Source: Byssothecium circinans (Eukaryota; Ascomycota; Dothideomycetes; Pleosporales; Massarinaceae). Taken from it: a stretch of DNA of 15,939 nucleotides. The notes beneath the pieces were generated by a model. The model worked only from the letters and a program-made list of their open reading frames with translations. It was not told where the DNA came from and did no database searches. Each line of letters opens with the position of its first letter. The stretch's first letter is position 1. Of the stretch, positions 8,242-15,939 are shown piece by piece. The position numbers and the translations under genes were made by a program. The stretch is taken from assembly GCA_010015675.1 (NCBI GenBank), contig ML976998.1, positions 700,259 through 716,197 of the forward strand, read 5' to 3'.

Positions 8242-9605
8242 TAATAGTAGTATTAGTCTAGGTATTAGACCTAGAAAATAGTCTGCTATACTATAACGTA
8301 ATAACGTGCCTTATGCTTTATATCCTGCTCTCGCATCTTTAATACCTTGCTTCTTTTTTGCTTTAACTGCTGATAGGAAAATACATCTTTAAACATTAAA
8401 CCATTAATAGTTTTAACCCTTAAAAGCGCAACGTACATTAAGCTAAGGTATTAATCTTGCTTTCTACTAACCGTAATTACAGCCTTATCCACACTTAAAC
8501 CCTAGGATTTATGAACTGTAATAGCCTAGGCAAGTGTAATAGGGAATTAAATACGTACATGTATACTCTAATTAATAGTAAATTCCTAAATAAAAGGAAA
8601 CACTAGAATAACCTTTGTACCATCTAGAAGACTGTAAAGACATAGCCTATCATACTTATCTATAGCGACTAATACCGCCTTTAGTGTAGCCTTGCGATAA
8701 TCCTAAGTATTAAGCTGCTAAAGGATATTGTTGATAACCCCTATAGCCCTATTAACTAAACCACGCTCTATTTAGATATTGTTAAGTAGCATAATCTAGG
8801 CACTAATAAATATAGGGAGCTAGTTATAGAGATTCCCCGCATCCTTAGTAGACACCTTCTCTTAATTTTAACTATTATATATAGCCTATAAAATAAGGAT
8901 AGGCTAGCTAGAGTCCTAGAGGTAGTTATAATTAATAGCAGCTACTTCTATCCTTTTTGCGCATATACGTAAGGTAGAATTAAAGGAGTTCCGTTCTACC
9001 TCGCTAAGCTTAATGTTGCAGCGTTTTATAAAGAGAAGCTAGTCATAGACATTAGGCTTCTCCTTACGAATACGTATAAAAGCATTACAAAAGGAAGCCT
9101 ATTTAGAACCCTGCTAGCGCATAACTACATCTAGAATAATAGTCCTAGTAAATAGTTTATATAGCACCGCACTAGCTATATCTAAAGAGCTATGGCTCTT
9201 TGTAGTATCAAACATAAGCCTTCTTGCAATAGGGGGTAACTAGTAAAAATCACTAGCTAGGATAATATTTAAACCGCTAAAAGGATAGCTAGCCTATGCT
9301 AGAAAGATTTTACGGCACTTTATATTTAACTACGCTAGTGTTGTTAGCCCTACTATAGACTTCTTGTCTATAATAAAGTAATAAATATTAGTAAATAGCG
9401 CTTAGGTCTAAGCTAATGCTGCTAGAGTAAGAGGTAGAAGCACACCACTAAGAGGTTAAATTAGTATGCGGAAGGTAGAGTAAATAGTCTTTCCTAAAAT
9501 AAGAAAAGCAGCTACTCTAGTTAGTACGCACCGTATAATAAGTAATTTTTTCTTTAAAGCCTTTACAATACTATCTATAGTAGAGGTTATAACCTTAATA
9601 GCGTA

Positions 9606-9626
9606 CGTCTTTCTAGTACCACCTTA
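9606..9626 (-). other. Walker A site of the helicase domain, mutated
   Basis: The minus-strand codons read S-(TAA)-G-G-T-R-K-T. The family sequence is G-x-G-G-T-G-K-T, so the Gly before Lys has become Arg (AGA) and one position is a stop. The site would not bind ATP even if the reading frame were restored elsewhere. Confidence 0.85.
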
Positions 9627-10634
9627 GCTGTTAAGGTTAAAAAGAAGCTACTCTAGCCTATTCCTATCTAGGTAGGCTTAATAATAATTAATGATAAGAT
9701 TAAACAGTAGCTACTATTTAGACTAGAAAGTATTAAGCGAGGTATTAAGTCTAGTAGCGTAATTAACTAGATAAGCTATCTTTATCTCCTTCTAATATTA
9801 ACGTGCATTAAGGCCGTAACTATCTTTATGCTTAAGTATGTTCTAATTCTTCTCTAGATTAACTAGCTAACTGCTTAGGTTATTCTTATTAATGATAACA
9901 CTATTAGTACTAGGGAGATAGCTAGCAAGCTTATTCTACAATAACTTATCTACTAAATCTACGTCTTCCTAATCTAGATCTTCTTCCTCGTTTTTAGGTA
10001 ACACCTCTTTAAAGCTATTGGGTAAAGGGTGATTGTATACTAACAGGCAGTTCTAATAGACTTGCAAGAATAACTAGTACTCCTAGCTGGCAAAGGTCTT
10101 TACATCTAATACTTATTAAAATAGATAATGTAGTATAAGCTTAACGCAAGAGAAGTCTTCTCTATCTAACTTAGGAGAGTATAGAGGGTAAAACTTCAAA
10201 ATCCTAGGCCTAGCCTAGGGCTTAACTTAATTTTTTGTATAGTTGTAATAAAGAAGGTAGTCTAAATAAGATACGGCTTTAAGTAACGGAGGCCTCTCCT
10301 TATATTTTACTAGCATAAAACGGCCCTTAGTAAACTAAGGTATATCTTCCTTAAATACTTTATTATTAACTTAATAATTAGCTTAAAAGACGTACGTCTT
10401 AGGCTAATCCTCTTTACAATGAAGGTTAACGTTAAGAATAGTACGACTATAATCTATAAGAAGTAGATTAAAAAGGATGTAGCAAACTTTTTAAGCGCTA
10501 TAGTCCCTCTAGCCCACCAATTTGTTTATTAACTTTGTCGTAAACTTAAATATAGCATTCTCAGACTAGATATAATGCAGTATCTTAGTAGCTATATCCT
10601 TAAACAACATCGTCTACTACTTTGCCTTGCTAAC

Positions 10635-11138
10635 ATATAGACTAACATATTAAATAACACCTACAGTACTAGTGCAAGGCTGTATGTTAGTATTAGCCCG
10701 CTAGCCTAATACTAGAGTTCAACAGTACACGTTTAGAAGTAGATGATTCCGTTAAGCGTAAAGATAATAAAAAAACTTCTTAACTAATTTAGCGAAGTAA
10801 GGATTAGCTGTACGTAGTTAGGGAGTTTTAAAGCAATAGACTATCTTACCCGTCTTCTTATTTTTCTTTTAGTAGTAACTAAGATAACATACATGCATGT
10901 AGCACTTAGTTAAGATAGTAGCAAGTTCGTAAAAGTTAAAAACTATCTAATTAAATGTAAGAGATAAAGGGGAGCTATATAAATGCTCTAGAGCAGCCTT
11001 ATATAGGTTAAGATGAATAGCGCTAATGTAATAGCCCTAATACTTTGCTAATTATTGCTTCTTAAGCTTAGTAGCATTCTAAGCTAAATACTAATTAAGA
11101 TAAGGTGCATCCTTATAGTAGTATAGGCTATGGTTATA
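10635..11138 (-). other. Rep catalytic core: HUH (11138-11130) and Tyr motif (10649-10635)
   Basis: The HUH stretch sits in W-Q-G-R-S-S-T-Y-N-H-S-L-Y, in the place of the fungal Helitron pattern with R-G-S-x-H-x-H-G. The first His is TAT, one RIP transition (CAT to TAT) away. The Tyr region Y-V-S-L-Y-V-S-K keeps both tyrosines and the lysine. Between them lies a Cys/His-containing segment (C-Y-M-H-V-C near 10904-10887), as in Helitron Rep proteins. Confidence 0.85.
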
Positions 11139-12937
11139 AGTACTACTACGGCCCTGCTACTTGTAACAATGCTAGAAGTTAACAAGGTTAAACTTAGGCG
11201 TTATAACATGCTTTTTAAATAGTTTAAATTAACGGTAGAACTAGTAAGCAATAATGTGTAAGTTATCGCGTACAAAATCCTATGCTAGCCTTGCTTGACG
11301 TGCATTAGTTATAGTCTACTACTTAGCAAAAGCCTCCTCTTCTATAAATCTTATAAGATTAGCCTAATAGTAATCCGTAGTAGAGTATATAACAAATAGA
11401 TAAAAACATTGCAGCTAACGAACTTATTAATAAAAGTTAAGTATTAATAATAAGAGTATTAGCTAGGTATTAAGTAGACTATACGTACTATAGCTTTTAG
11501 GTTTATACTCCCCACTTTCTAATACGCATAAGAACTTTAAATAGAGGTAGAGAACTATACTATAGCGTTAATTAAACTCTACCTACTATTAGCGCTGTTA
11601 AACTAAGCTTAAATATCTTTAGCTATTATAGAAGCACCGTCTAGTGTCTTCCTTACAAAGAAACCCGCCTTTGTAGTAGTTTGCCTATGGAGAAGCGTAT
11701 TAAAGGCAACAAAACGGAAACGTAAGTAACAAGCAAAACGTCTATCCTTATAGCTTATTATGTACTAAACATAGTCCGCATATGTAACCTTCTATATTTT
11801 TAGTTGCATATAGTCACTAATTCCATTTAAATACAAGGTAGGAAATGTAAGACTAAGGATCTTTTCCTAATTACTATATTTAGAAATAGGTGTCCTTCGC
11901 ATTAAGCCTATAGTAAGGTAGGAAGGTCTTAATTAAATTTAACGACGCAAAGTCTTAAATTTGCTAATATTAGGAATAATATTAGGAACTACAGTCGTGT
12001 TAGCTCTATTATTGTTATTATCGTCCTTGTCAAAAATCGAGCTACTATCGTAGTAGGAATCCGCGCTAGTATTAAGCCTAGTATTAGGTAGTAACCTATC
12101 TAGTATATAGGCGGTCGCAGTAGGTATAAACGATAAGGGTAAATAGTCTAGCGTATAAGATGGCGATACTAGCTCTTACGTATTAAAATAATCCCTTAGC
12201 CTAATGTCTATATCCTTATGCTAAAGCATAGTAAATTAATCGTCTACATACCTATTAATAAGAAGTTCTTAAATAGCCTTATTATTAATAACAATATTGC
12301 TGTATCTAGAGTAATGTGCCTTTAACTATTATAGCTAACGCAACACTATAGTGCGCCTTACTTTTTAGCTCTTCTTAAATTAACGTTTAACTAAAGCATG
12401 GTCGTCCTTATCTAAATATGGTAGTTTAAAGATAATAATATTAAGCTTAAATAGAAAGATAGGAAGCCTTAAAAATACCCTAGCTATATTAATAGTAAAA
12501 TGACATATATGCCCTCTATACTTATACTACTACCTACGATGCTAACATATCTGCATAAAATAGTAAACCTAGGCAATAAGCATCTCCTTAACATTAGTAA
12601 GAGAAGGGAGGTTAAGCATTACACTTAAATCTATATTATTTGTAGCACTAAATATAGGCACCTAATCTTCTTTAGCACTATATTTAACGTAATTAGTTAA
12701 ATAGGCAGCATATTCCCTACGGCAAACGTTTAGGCAAAACTAACGACGGTTGCAAATTGTACACGTCTCTATCTCTTCTTTCTTAAGTACGTTGTAAAAC
12801 GTAGAGATATACGTTTTATCTTAATTAGATAATATAGGATTAGAAAGATAGGAACTGTCGTCTTAAATTTATAATAAGGGCTCTTCTAGAGAGAAGTCGT
12901 ATATATTCTTTTCCGTCTTTATAAGCATCTCTTTATT

Positions 12938-13039
12938 TATACTATTATTAAACTTATTAACTACATGTTTTTAAGACTTAGCTGCTGCTATACTATTATC
13001 TAACTCGTTAACTACATGTTCTTTAGACTTAGCTGCTGT
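12938..13039 (-). repeat. Two tandem 51-bp units within RepHel
   Basis: The units at 12938-12988 and 12989-13039 share 'tatactattat' at the start and 'agacttagctgctg' near the end. The length is a multiple of three, and on the minus strand each encodes a 17-residue block containing A-A-K-S-x-x-H-V-V-N. This keeps the frame, so it arose while the gene was under selection or by neutral in-frame duplication. Confidence 0.75.
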
Positions 13040-13651
13040 ATAGGTTATACGACTAATACTAGGACTAATACTAGAGTAAGTATCGCGTGATTGCACTAAA
13101 GATAGAGGGATATTCTATAAAATACTCTCTCTTTGCTATTGTAAATACTACGGCTGCGATATAGAATATATCGCGGCTATTTATAGTAATAGTTAACTAG
13201 AAAGCGTTTGTAACGATGATAGGGGTTTAATAAGAGTCGTAGCGCTTAGCAGTGCTAATAGGGGAAGTTAAGATAAGCAAAGTAATAGTAACGTATTTAA
13301 AGACTAAGATAGTAGCCTAATACTAAGACTAATACTAGCTACACGAAAAAGCTACTACTTAAGTAGAGTCCTTAGTGCAGTTAGCGTATACAGCGTAGAC
13401 GTTAGTATAGATTAAGATTAAACTAGCGTTAGAGTATAGAGAATACTAGATAAAAGACTAAAGTCTAACGTTAACGTTATGTAATACTTTATAGGAGGTG
13501 CAGCTTTATGCTCTAACGTATTTGCTTGCCGTTTATAACTTTAAGTAACTATAAGGCAAGCCTAACAGTTCTTCTTTTATTTATTATTGCGAAATTGATT
13601 AACGCTAGGCGTAAGAGGTGTGTTACAGCAATTGCAATGTAAAACATCTAT

Positions 13652-14084
13652 AATAATGTATAAGAGTACATAGATAGAGGGAAGTAGTATTAGGTAGTAT
13701 TACGAGGTATTAGGCCTATAGTATAGCAAATTTTTTCTTTACAACATAGGGTTTAGTCATGTTGCCGCATATAGTAGCTAGTAGACAAAGTAGCATAAGT
13801 AGCTTTTAGACCCTAAGCCCCTATTTCACTGCCTAATACAGGACACGCGACACGCGTATTAGTCGTAATTCCGAAGAACATTATTTAAAAAATACTATTT
13901 TATCTACACATACCTATTACAACGAATTAAATATAGGCTACTATTAGTAGGACTATCAAGAGTATAGTTTTTAGCATATATAGAAAAATCAGCAATAAAA
14001 TTCAATAGGTAGAAGTACGTCAAAATGCGATTTTTTGGAAGCCCTTAGGCGCGATTTAGATTGTAGATTTGCTACGCTCGTTCC
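13652..14084. other. 5' region of the Helitron, upstream of RepHel
   Basis: No reading frame of note is seen in this stretch, which should contain the RepHel promoter and start. It includes a CTAATAC motif cluster (13685-13715, 13826-13840) and, close to the terminus, a CG-containing stretch 'gctacgctcgttcctcgctc' (14071-14090) with repeated CGCTC units. Confidence 0.4.
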
Positions 14085-14096
14085 TCGCTCCGCAAA
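14085..14096. repeat. Terminal inverted repeat at the Helitron 5' end
   Basis: The sequence tcgctccgcaaa is the exact complement of 4629-4640 and lies at the extreme end of the element; the flanking transposase sequence resumes at 14098 (taagtatc). Confidence 0.75.
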
Positions 14097-14097
14097 A

Positions 14098-14373
14098 TAA
14101 GTATCTTTAAAAAGGTAGCACTATAGAGTATAGTTCTGTAGTAGACTAAAATAGTTTTAAACTATTAGAAATAGTTTAGCACTATAAAAAGGCAAGGGTA
14201 GAGGGTAAGCCTAAGGTATAACAACTAAGTATTTGCTACTATAGCAACTGTAGGAAGGCTAAGTATAATACAAGAATATATTAAGTAGATAAAGAGGGTT
14301 CTTCTAAGTTAAAGGCTAGTACTTAGTATATTTTTTTAGATAGTAATAAGGATAATAATAATAATAATAAAGT
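14098..14373 (+). pseudogene. Copy B2 transposase, C-terminal end after the Helitron
   Basis: This continues the gene interrupted at 4594. It reads K-x-L-x-K-G-S-T-I-E-Y from the basic linker, as in B1. It then gives a zinc knuckle at 14240-14281 with pattern CX2CX4HX4C, in which the second Cys is intact (TGT 14249-14251) and the first Cys, the His and the last Cys are all TAT, each one RIP transition from TGT or CAT. A CX2CX4HX4C knuckle at the C-terminus is seen in several fungal pogo-like transposases. An (AAT)n run at 14353-14370 follows, and the true stop is not identifiable. The inverted terminal repeat begins just after. Confidence 0.85.
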
Positions 14374-14440
14374 TAAGTAAGTTAGTATTACTAAGAAAAA
14401 CTAGCGCGCTTAATAGGGTAGCGCGCTTAATAGGGGAATA

Positions 14441-15065
14441 CGTTAGATAATATATTCTACTACCAAGCACGCTATACCACCGAGCGCGCTAGAATTTCTT
14501 AGCAAGGAAAATCAAATAGTATTATCTTAATAATAAAGCCAAACCTTAATATTTTCTTTTAAAATTTTAGACCTAGATAGATATATATATAATCTAGTAG
14601 GTATTAAATCTATATAGCTATATCTTACGTAATATAGTAGTTATTAGTAAGAGAAGAAATCTTAGGTAAAACTTACCTTTACTTATAGATTAATAGCTAA
14701 ATGTTACTAATAGGCTATATAACTTTTAGGACTTACTTATTACTATATTAGTTAGTAGCTATTAAGTTATTATAGCTTGCAGCCTAGATTTAACGCTATT
14801 ATAGTAGGTAGAAGGTAGGAGGTATAAAAAATTAGAAAACCTTCTAAATAAAGTTATATATATTAGAAAGCTATACTTTCTTCTTAAGAGGAGGATAGTA
14901 TATACTAAATAAAGCAATATATAAGTTTAAAGTAAGTAAATACCTTTTAAACTAAAAGATCTGGCTTTAGAAGTATAGGTTTTTATAAAAATCCTAACAC
15001 TGCCTTATAATATAGCTTATATAAGCTATTTTCTTATAGCTAACTATTTATATTACTACTATATA
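14441..15065. mobile_element. Left part of a family-A element (copy A3), interrupted by A2
   Basis: From about 14458 it aligns with the left portion of A1 (1282-1880), through the GGCAAGGAA/AGCAAGGAA block, 'attatcttaataa', and 'gcagcctag'. Its outer end is a distinct terminal variant (CTACCAAGCACGC..CCACCGAGCGCGC) resembling the A4 end at 1-143 in containing 'attctactac'. At 15065-15067 the sequence stops in a TATATA run and A2 begins. The continuation of A3 lies beyond the window. Confidence 0.75.
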
Positions 15066-15067
15066 TA

Positions 15068-15939
15068 ACGTAAAGCACCATCGAACCGCGCAGAAATGCT
15101 TGGCAAGGAACATCAAATAGTATTATCTTAATAACAAAGCTAAACCTTAATATTTTCTTTTAAAATTTAAAACCTAGATAGATATATATATAAACCAATA
15201 GCTATTAAATTTATATAGCTATAGCTTATGTAATCTAGTAGTTATTAAGAAAGGAAGAAATCTTAGGTAAAACCTACCTTATACTATAGATTAATAGCTA
15301 AACGTTAGTTATATACTATATAACTTTTAGGACTTATTTATTAATATATTAGTTAGTAGCTATTAAGTTATTATAGCATGCAGCCTAGGTTTAATGCTAT
15401 AATAGTAGGTGTAAAGTAGGGGGTAAGGAAAATTAAAAAAACCTTCTAAATAAAGTTATATATATTAAATATCTCTACTTTCTTCTTAGGAGGGAGATAA
15501 TATATGCTAAATAAAGCTATATATAAGTTTAAAGTAAGTAAATACCTCTAAAACTAGAAGATCTAGCTTAGAAAGTATAGGTTTTTAGAAAATTTAGACA
15601 CTGCCTTATTATAAAGCTTATATGACCTATTTTCTAGTAGCTAACTATTTATATAGCTTCTATATATATATATAAAGTGTATCTATAGGTTAAAAGTAAT
15701 TATTTCTAAGTAAGTAAAATATTTAATTATATATTCCTAATTTTAGGTATCTCTACCCTCCCTATGCTAGTTCTCTAATAGGTCTAGGCTGCACGCTATA
15801 ATTTTAGTGCTAATAGGTATATTATATATATATAAACTAGCTCTAAAGTTATTATAATTTATTAAGGCTATTTATTAGGTGTTGTAGGGTATAAAGCTTA
15901 AGCGACCCTACTATTCTCTATACTTATATAGCTTACTAA
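15068..15939. mobile_element. Family-A element (copy A2) nested in A3, running off the window
   Basis: It starts acgtaaagcaccatcgaacc at 15068 after TA (15066-15067) and follows A1 closely to the window end, which corresponds to A1 base ~2160, so about 0.16 kb is missing. Both internal inverted arms are present (15375-15388, 15784-15797). Unlike A1 it has a single 'ccgcgcag' unit in the left terminus. The close match to A1's end and the insertion into A3 indicate that A1 and A2 belong to a younger subfamily than A3. Confidence 0.8.

Larger units (their letters stand above)
8286..13651 (-). pseudogene. RepHel relic: Helitron rolling-circle initiator and PIF1-type helicase
   Basis: The protein would nick, unwind and rejoin element ends for rolling-circle transposition. 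In minus-strand order: a Cys/His cluster (L-H-C-N-C-C, ~13645-13622). A Gln/Ser/Leu-rich stretch. Two 17-residue repeats (13039-12938). A CX2CX5CX3C cluster (12763-12722). A DUF6570-like block (12615-12430; L-P-S-L-T-N-V-K-E-M-L-I-A, Y-K-Y-R-G-H). The Rep HUH motif at 11138-11130, TAT-AAC-CAT (Y-N-H, ancestral H-N-H). A Cys/His segment (10904-10869). W/Q-R-A-N-T-N-I followed by the Tyr motif Y-V-S-L-Y-V-S-K (Tyr codons 10649-10647 and 10637-10635). The PIF1 helicase: Walker A 9626-9606 (G-G-T-R-K-T), Walker B I-I-D-K-K-S-I-V-G (~9377-9350), D-F-Y-Q-L-P-P. Motifs V-VI 8548-8398 (A-I-T-V-H-K-S-stop-G-L-S-V-D-K; Y-V-A-L-L-R-V-K-T). No start ATG could be fixed. At ~1,790 residues it is slightly long for the family. 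Confidence 0.9.
4595..14097 (-). mobile_element. Helitron-like rolling-circle element (Helitron2/Helentron type), 9.5 kb, with cargo genes
   Basis: The boundaries come from comparison with the uninterrupted copy B1. Joining ...cgtaaata (to 4594) with taagtatc... (from 14098) restores B1's codon pattern exactly with no duplicated target, and places the insertion between A and T; a one-base ambiguity remains. Element orientation is set by RepHel on the minus strand, so the 5' end is at 14097 and the 3' end at 4595. The 5' end starts TTTTGCGGAGCGA on the minus strand. The same 12-mer tttgcggagcga lies subterminally at the other end (4629-4640), preceded by a hairpin. Such asymmetric inverted repeats plus a 3' hairpin, and lack of TC/CTRR ends, are known for Helitron2/Helentron elements, reported in Fusarium oxysporum and other fungi. 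It contains RepHel, an unknown plus-strand gene and a histone H3-like gene. Confidence 0.8.
3093..14438 (+). mobile_element. Full-length pogo/Fot1-like Tc1/mariner-superfamily element (copy B2), split by a Helitron
   Basis: The ends are inverted over about 54 bp with six mismatches by my count, starting 'ttcccctatcaagcg' at 3093 and ending 'cgcttaataggggaa' at 14438. Each end contains two tandem copies of a ~18-bp unit around TATTAAGCGCGCTA. TA dinucleotides flank both sides (3091-3092, 14439-14440). With the 9.5-kb insertion at 4595-14097 removed, the element is about 1.84 kb, a normal size for Fot1-like transposons. One transposase gene fills it. B2 has inserted near the right end of the related copy B1. 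Confidence 0.85.

Noticed and set aside
10676..10715. CTAATACT-like matches in the Rep domain as copies of the dispersed motif
   Set aside because: Here the bases encode the conserved Helitron residues L-G-x-R-A-N-T-N-I, so the similarity is better explained by protein conservation.
5266..13340. CTAATAC motifs as intron branch points with a nearby TAG acceptor
   Set aside because: They occur in both orientations relative to the genes, come in 11-12-bp pairs, and lack matching GT donors at a consistent distance; several stay in frame when translated.
4591..14104. A 5-bp target duplication 'ataag' flanking the 9.5-kb insertion
   Set aside because: Using it would make the restored transposase two bases shorter than B1 and out of frame. 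The no-duplication reading fits B1 codon for codon, so the resemblance of the two 'aaataag' junctions is taken as chance.
1..15939. Mitochondrial or bacterial AT-rich DNA
   Set aside because: The protein relics (Helitron RepHel, pogo transposase, histone H3 fold) are nuclear eukaryotic, and the mutation pattern is RIP.
1..15939. The window as centromeric DNA, given AT-richness and a CenH3-like relic
   Set aside because: The H3-like gene is cargo in a transposon and says nothing about local chromatin; nested RIP-mutated transposons also occur in subtelomeres and AT-isochores.
1..15939. LTR or LINE retrotransposon
   Set aside because: No reverse transcriptase (YxDD), integrase or LTR pair with TG..CA ends was seen; the repeated blocks are explained by the A, B and Helitron elements.

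Overview
The window is a graveyard of nested transposable elements from what is most likely a filamentous ascomycete (Pezizomycotina). The sequence is very AT-rich, TpA is everywhere, and CpA/TpG are scarce (none in bases 181-240, for example). CAG, CAA and TGG codons have become TAG, TAA or TGA throughout. This is the signature of repeat-induced point mutation (RIP). No intact gene of normal size survives, so every gene below is a stop-riddled relic recognised from conserved residues read through the presumed RIP stops.

Layout. 1-143: right end of a ~1 kb TA-flanked foldback element (family A). 146-918: unassigned, with a coding-like minus-strand relic. 918-1273 and 2326-3090: a Fot1/pogo-type Tc1/mariner-superfamily transposase relic (copy B1), missing its catalytic centre and carrying a complete family-A element (1276-2323) at the gap. 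3093-14438: a second, full-length pogo-type element (copy B2) with ~54-bp inverted ends and a TA duplication. It is 1.84 kb of element split by a 9.5-kb Helitron-like element (4595-14097). 14441-15065: left part of another family-A copy, into which a further family-A copy (15068-window end) has inserted.

The Helitron-like element is the centrepiece. On the minus strand it carries a ~5.4-kb RepHel relic: a Cys/His-rich N-terminus, a DUF6570-like block, the HUH Rep domain with Tyr motif, and a PIF1-type helicase. It has asymmetric terminal inverted repeats, and a hairpin near its 3' end, like the Helitron2/Helentron type known from fungi. Comparing B2 with the uninterrupted B1 places both boundaries to within one base and shows insertion without target duplication. 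Beyond RepHel it holds two cargo genes. One is an unrecognised ~1.6-kb plus-strand gene convergent with RepHel. The other is a minus-strand relic whose reading frame contains a clear histone H3 fold with a lengthened loop 1, suggestive of the centromeric variant CenH3/CENP-A.

Two families of short interspersed motifs are superimposed: a 12-bp-period CTAATACTA motif confined to the Helitron, and a palindrome of the AGTTCTAAA/TTTAGAACT type in the pogo copies and the left flank. I saw no rRNA, tRNA, CRISPR or bacterial-type features.
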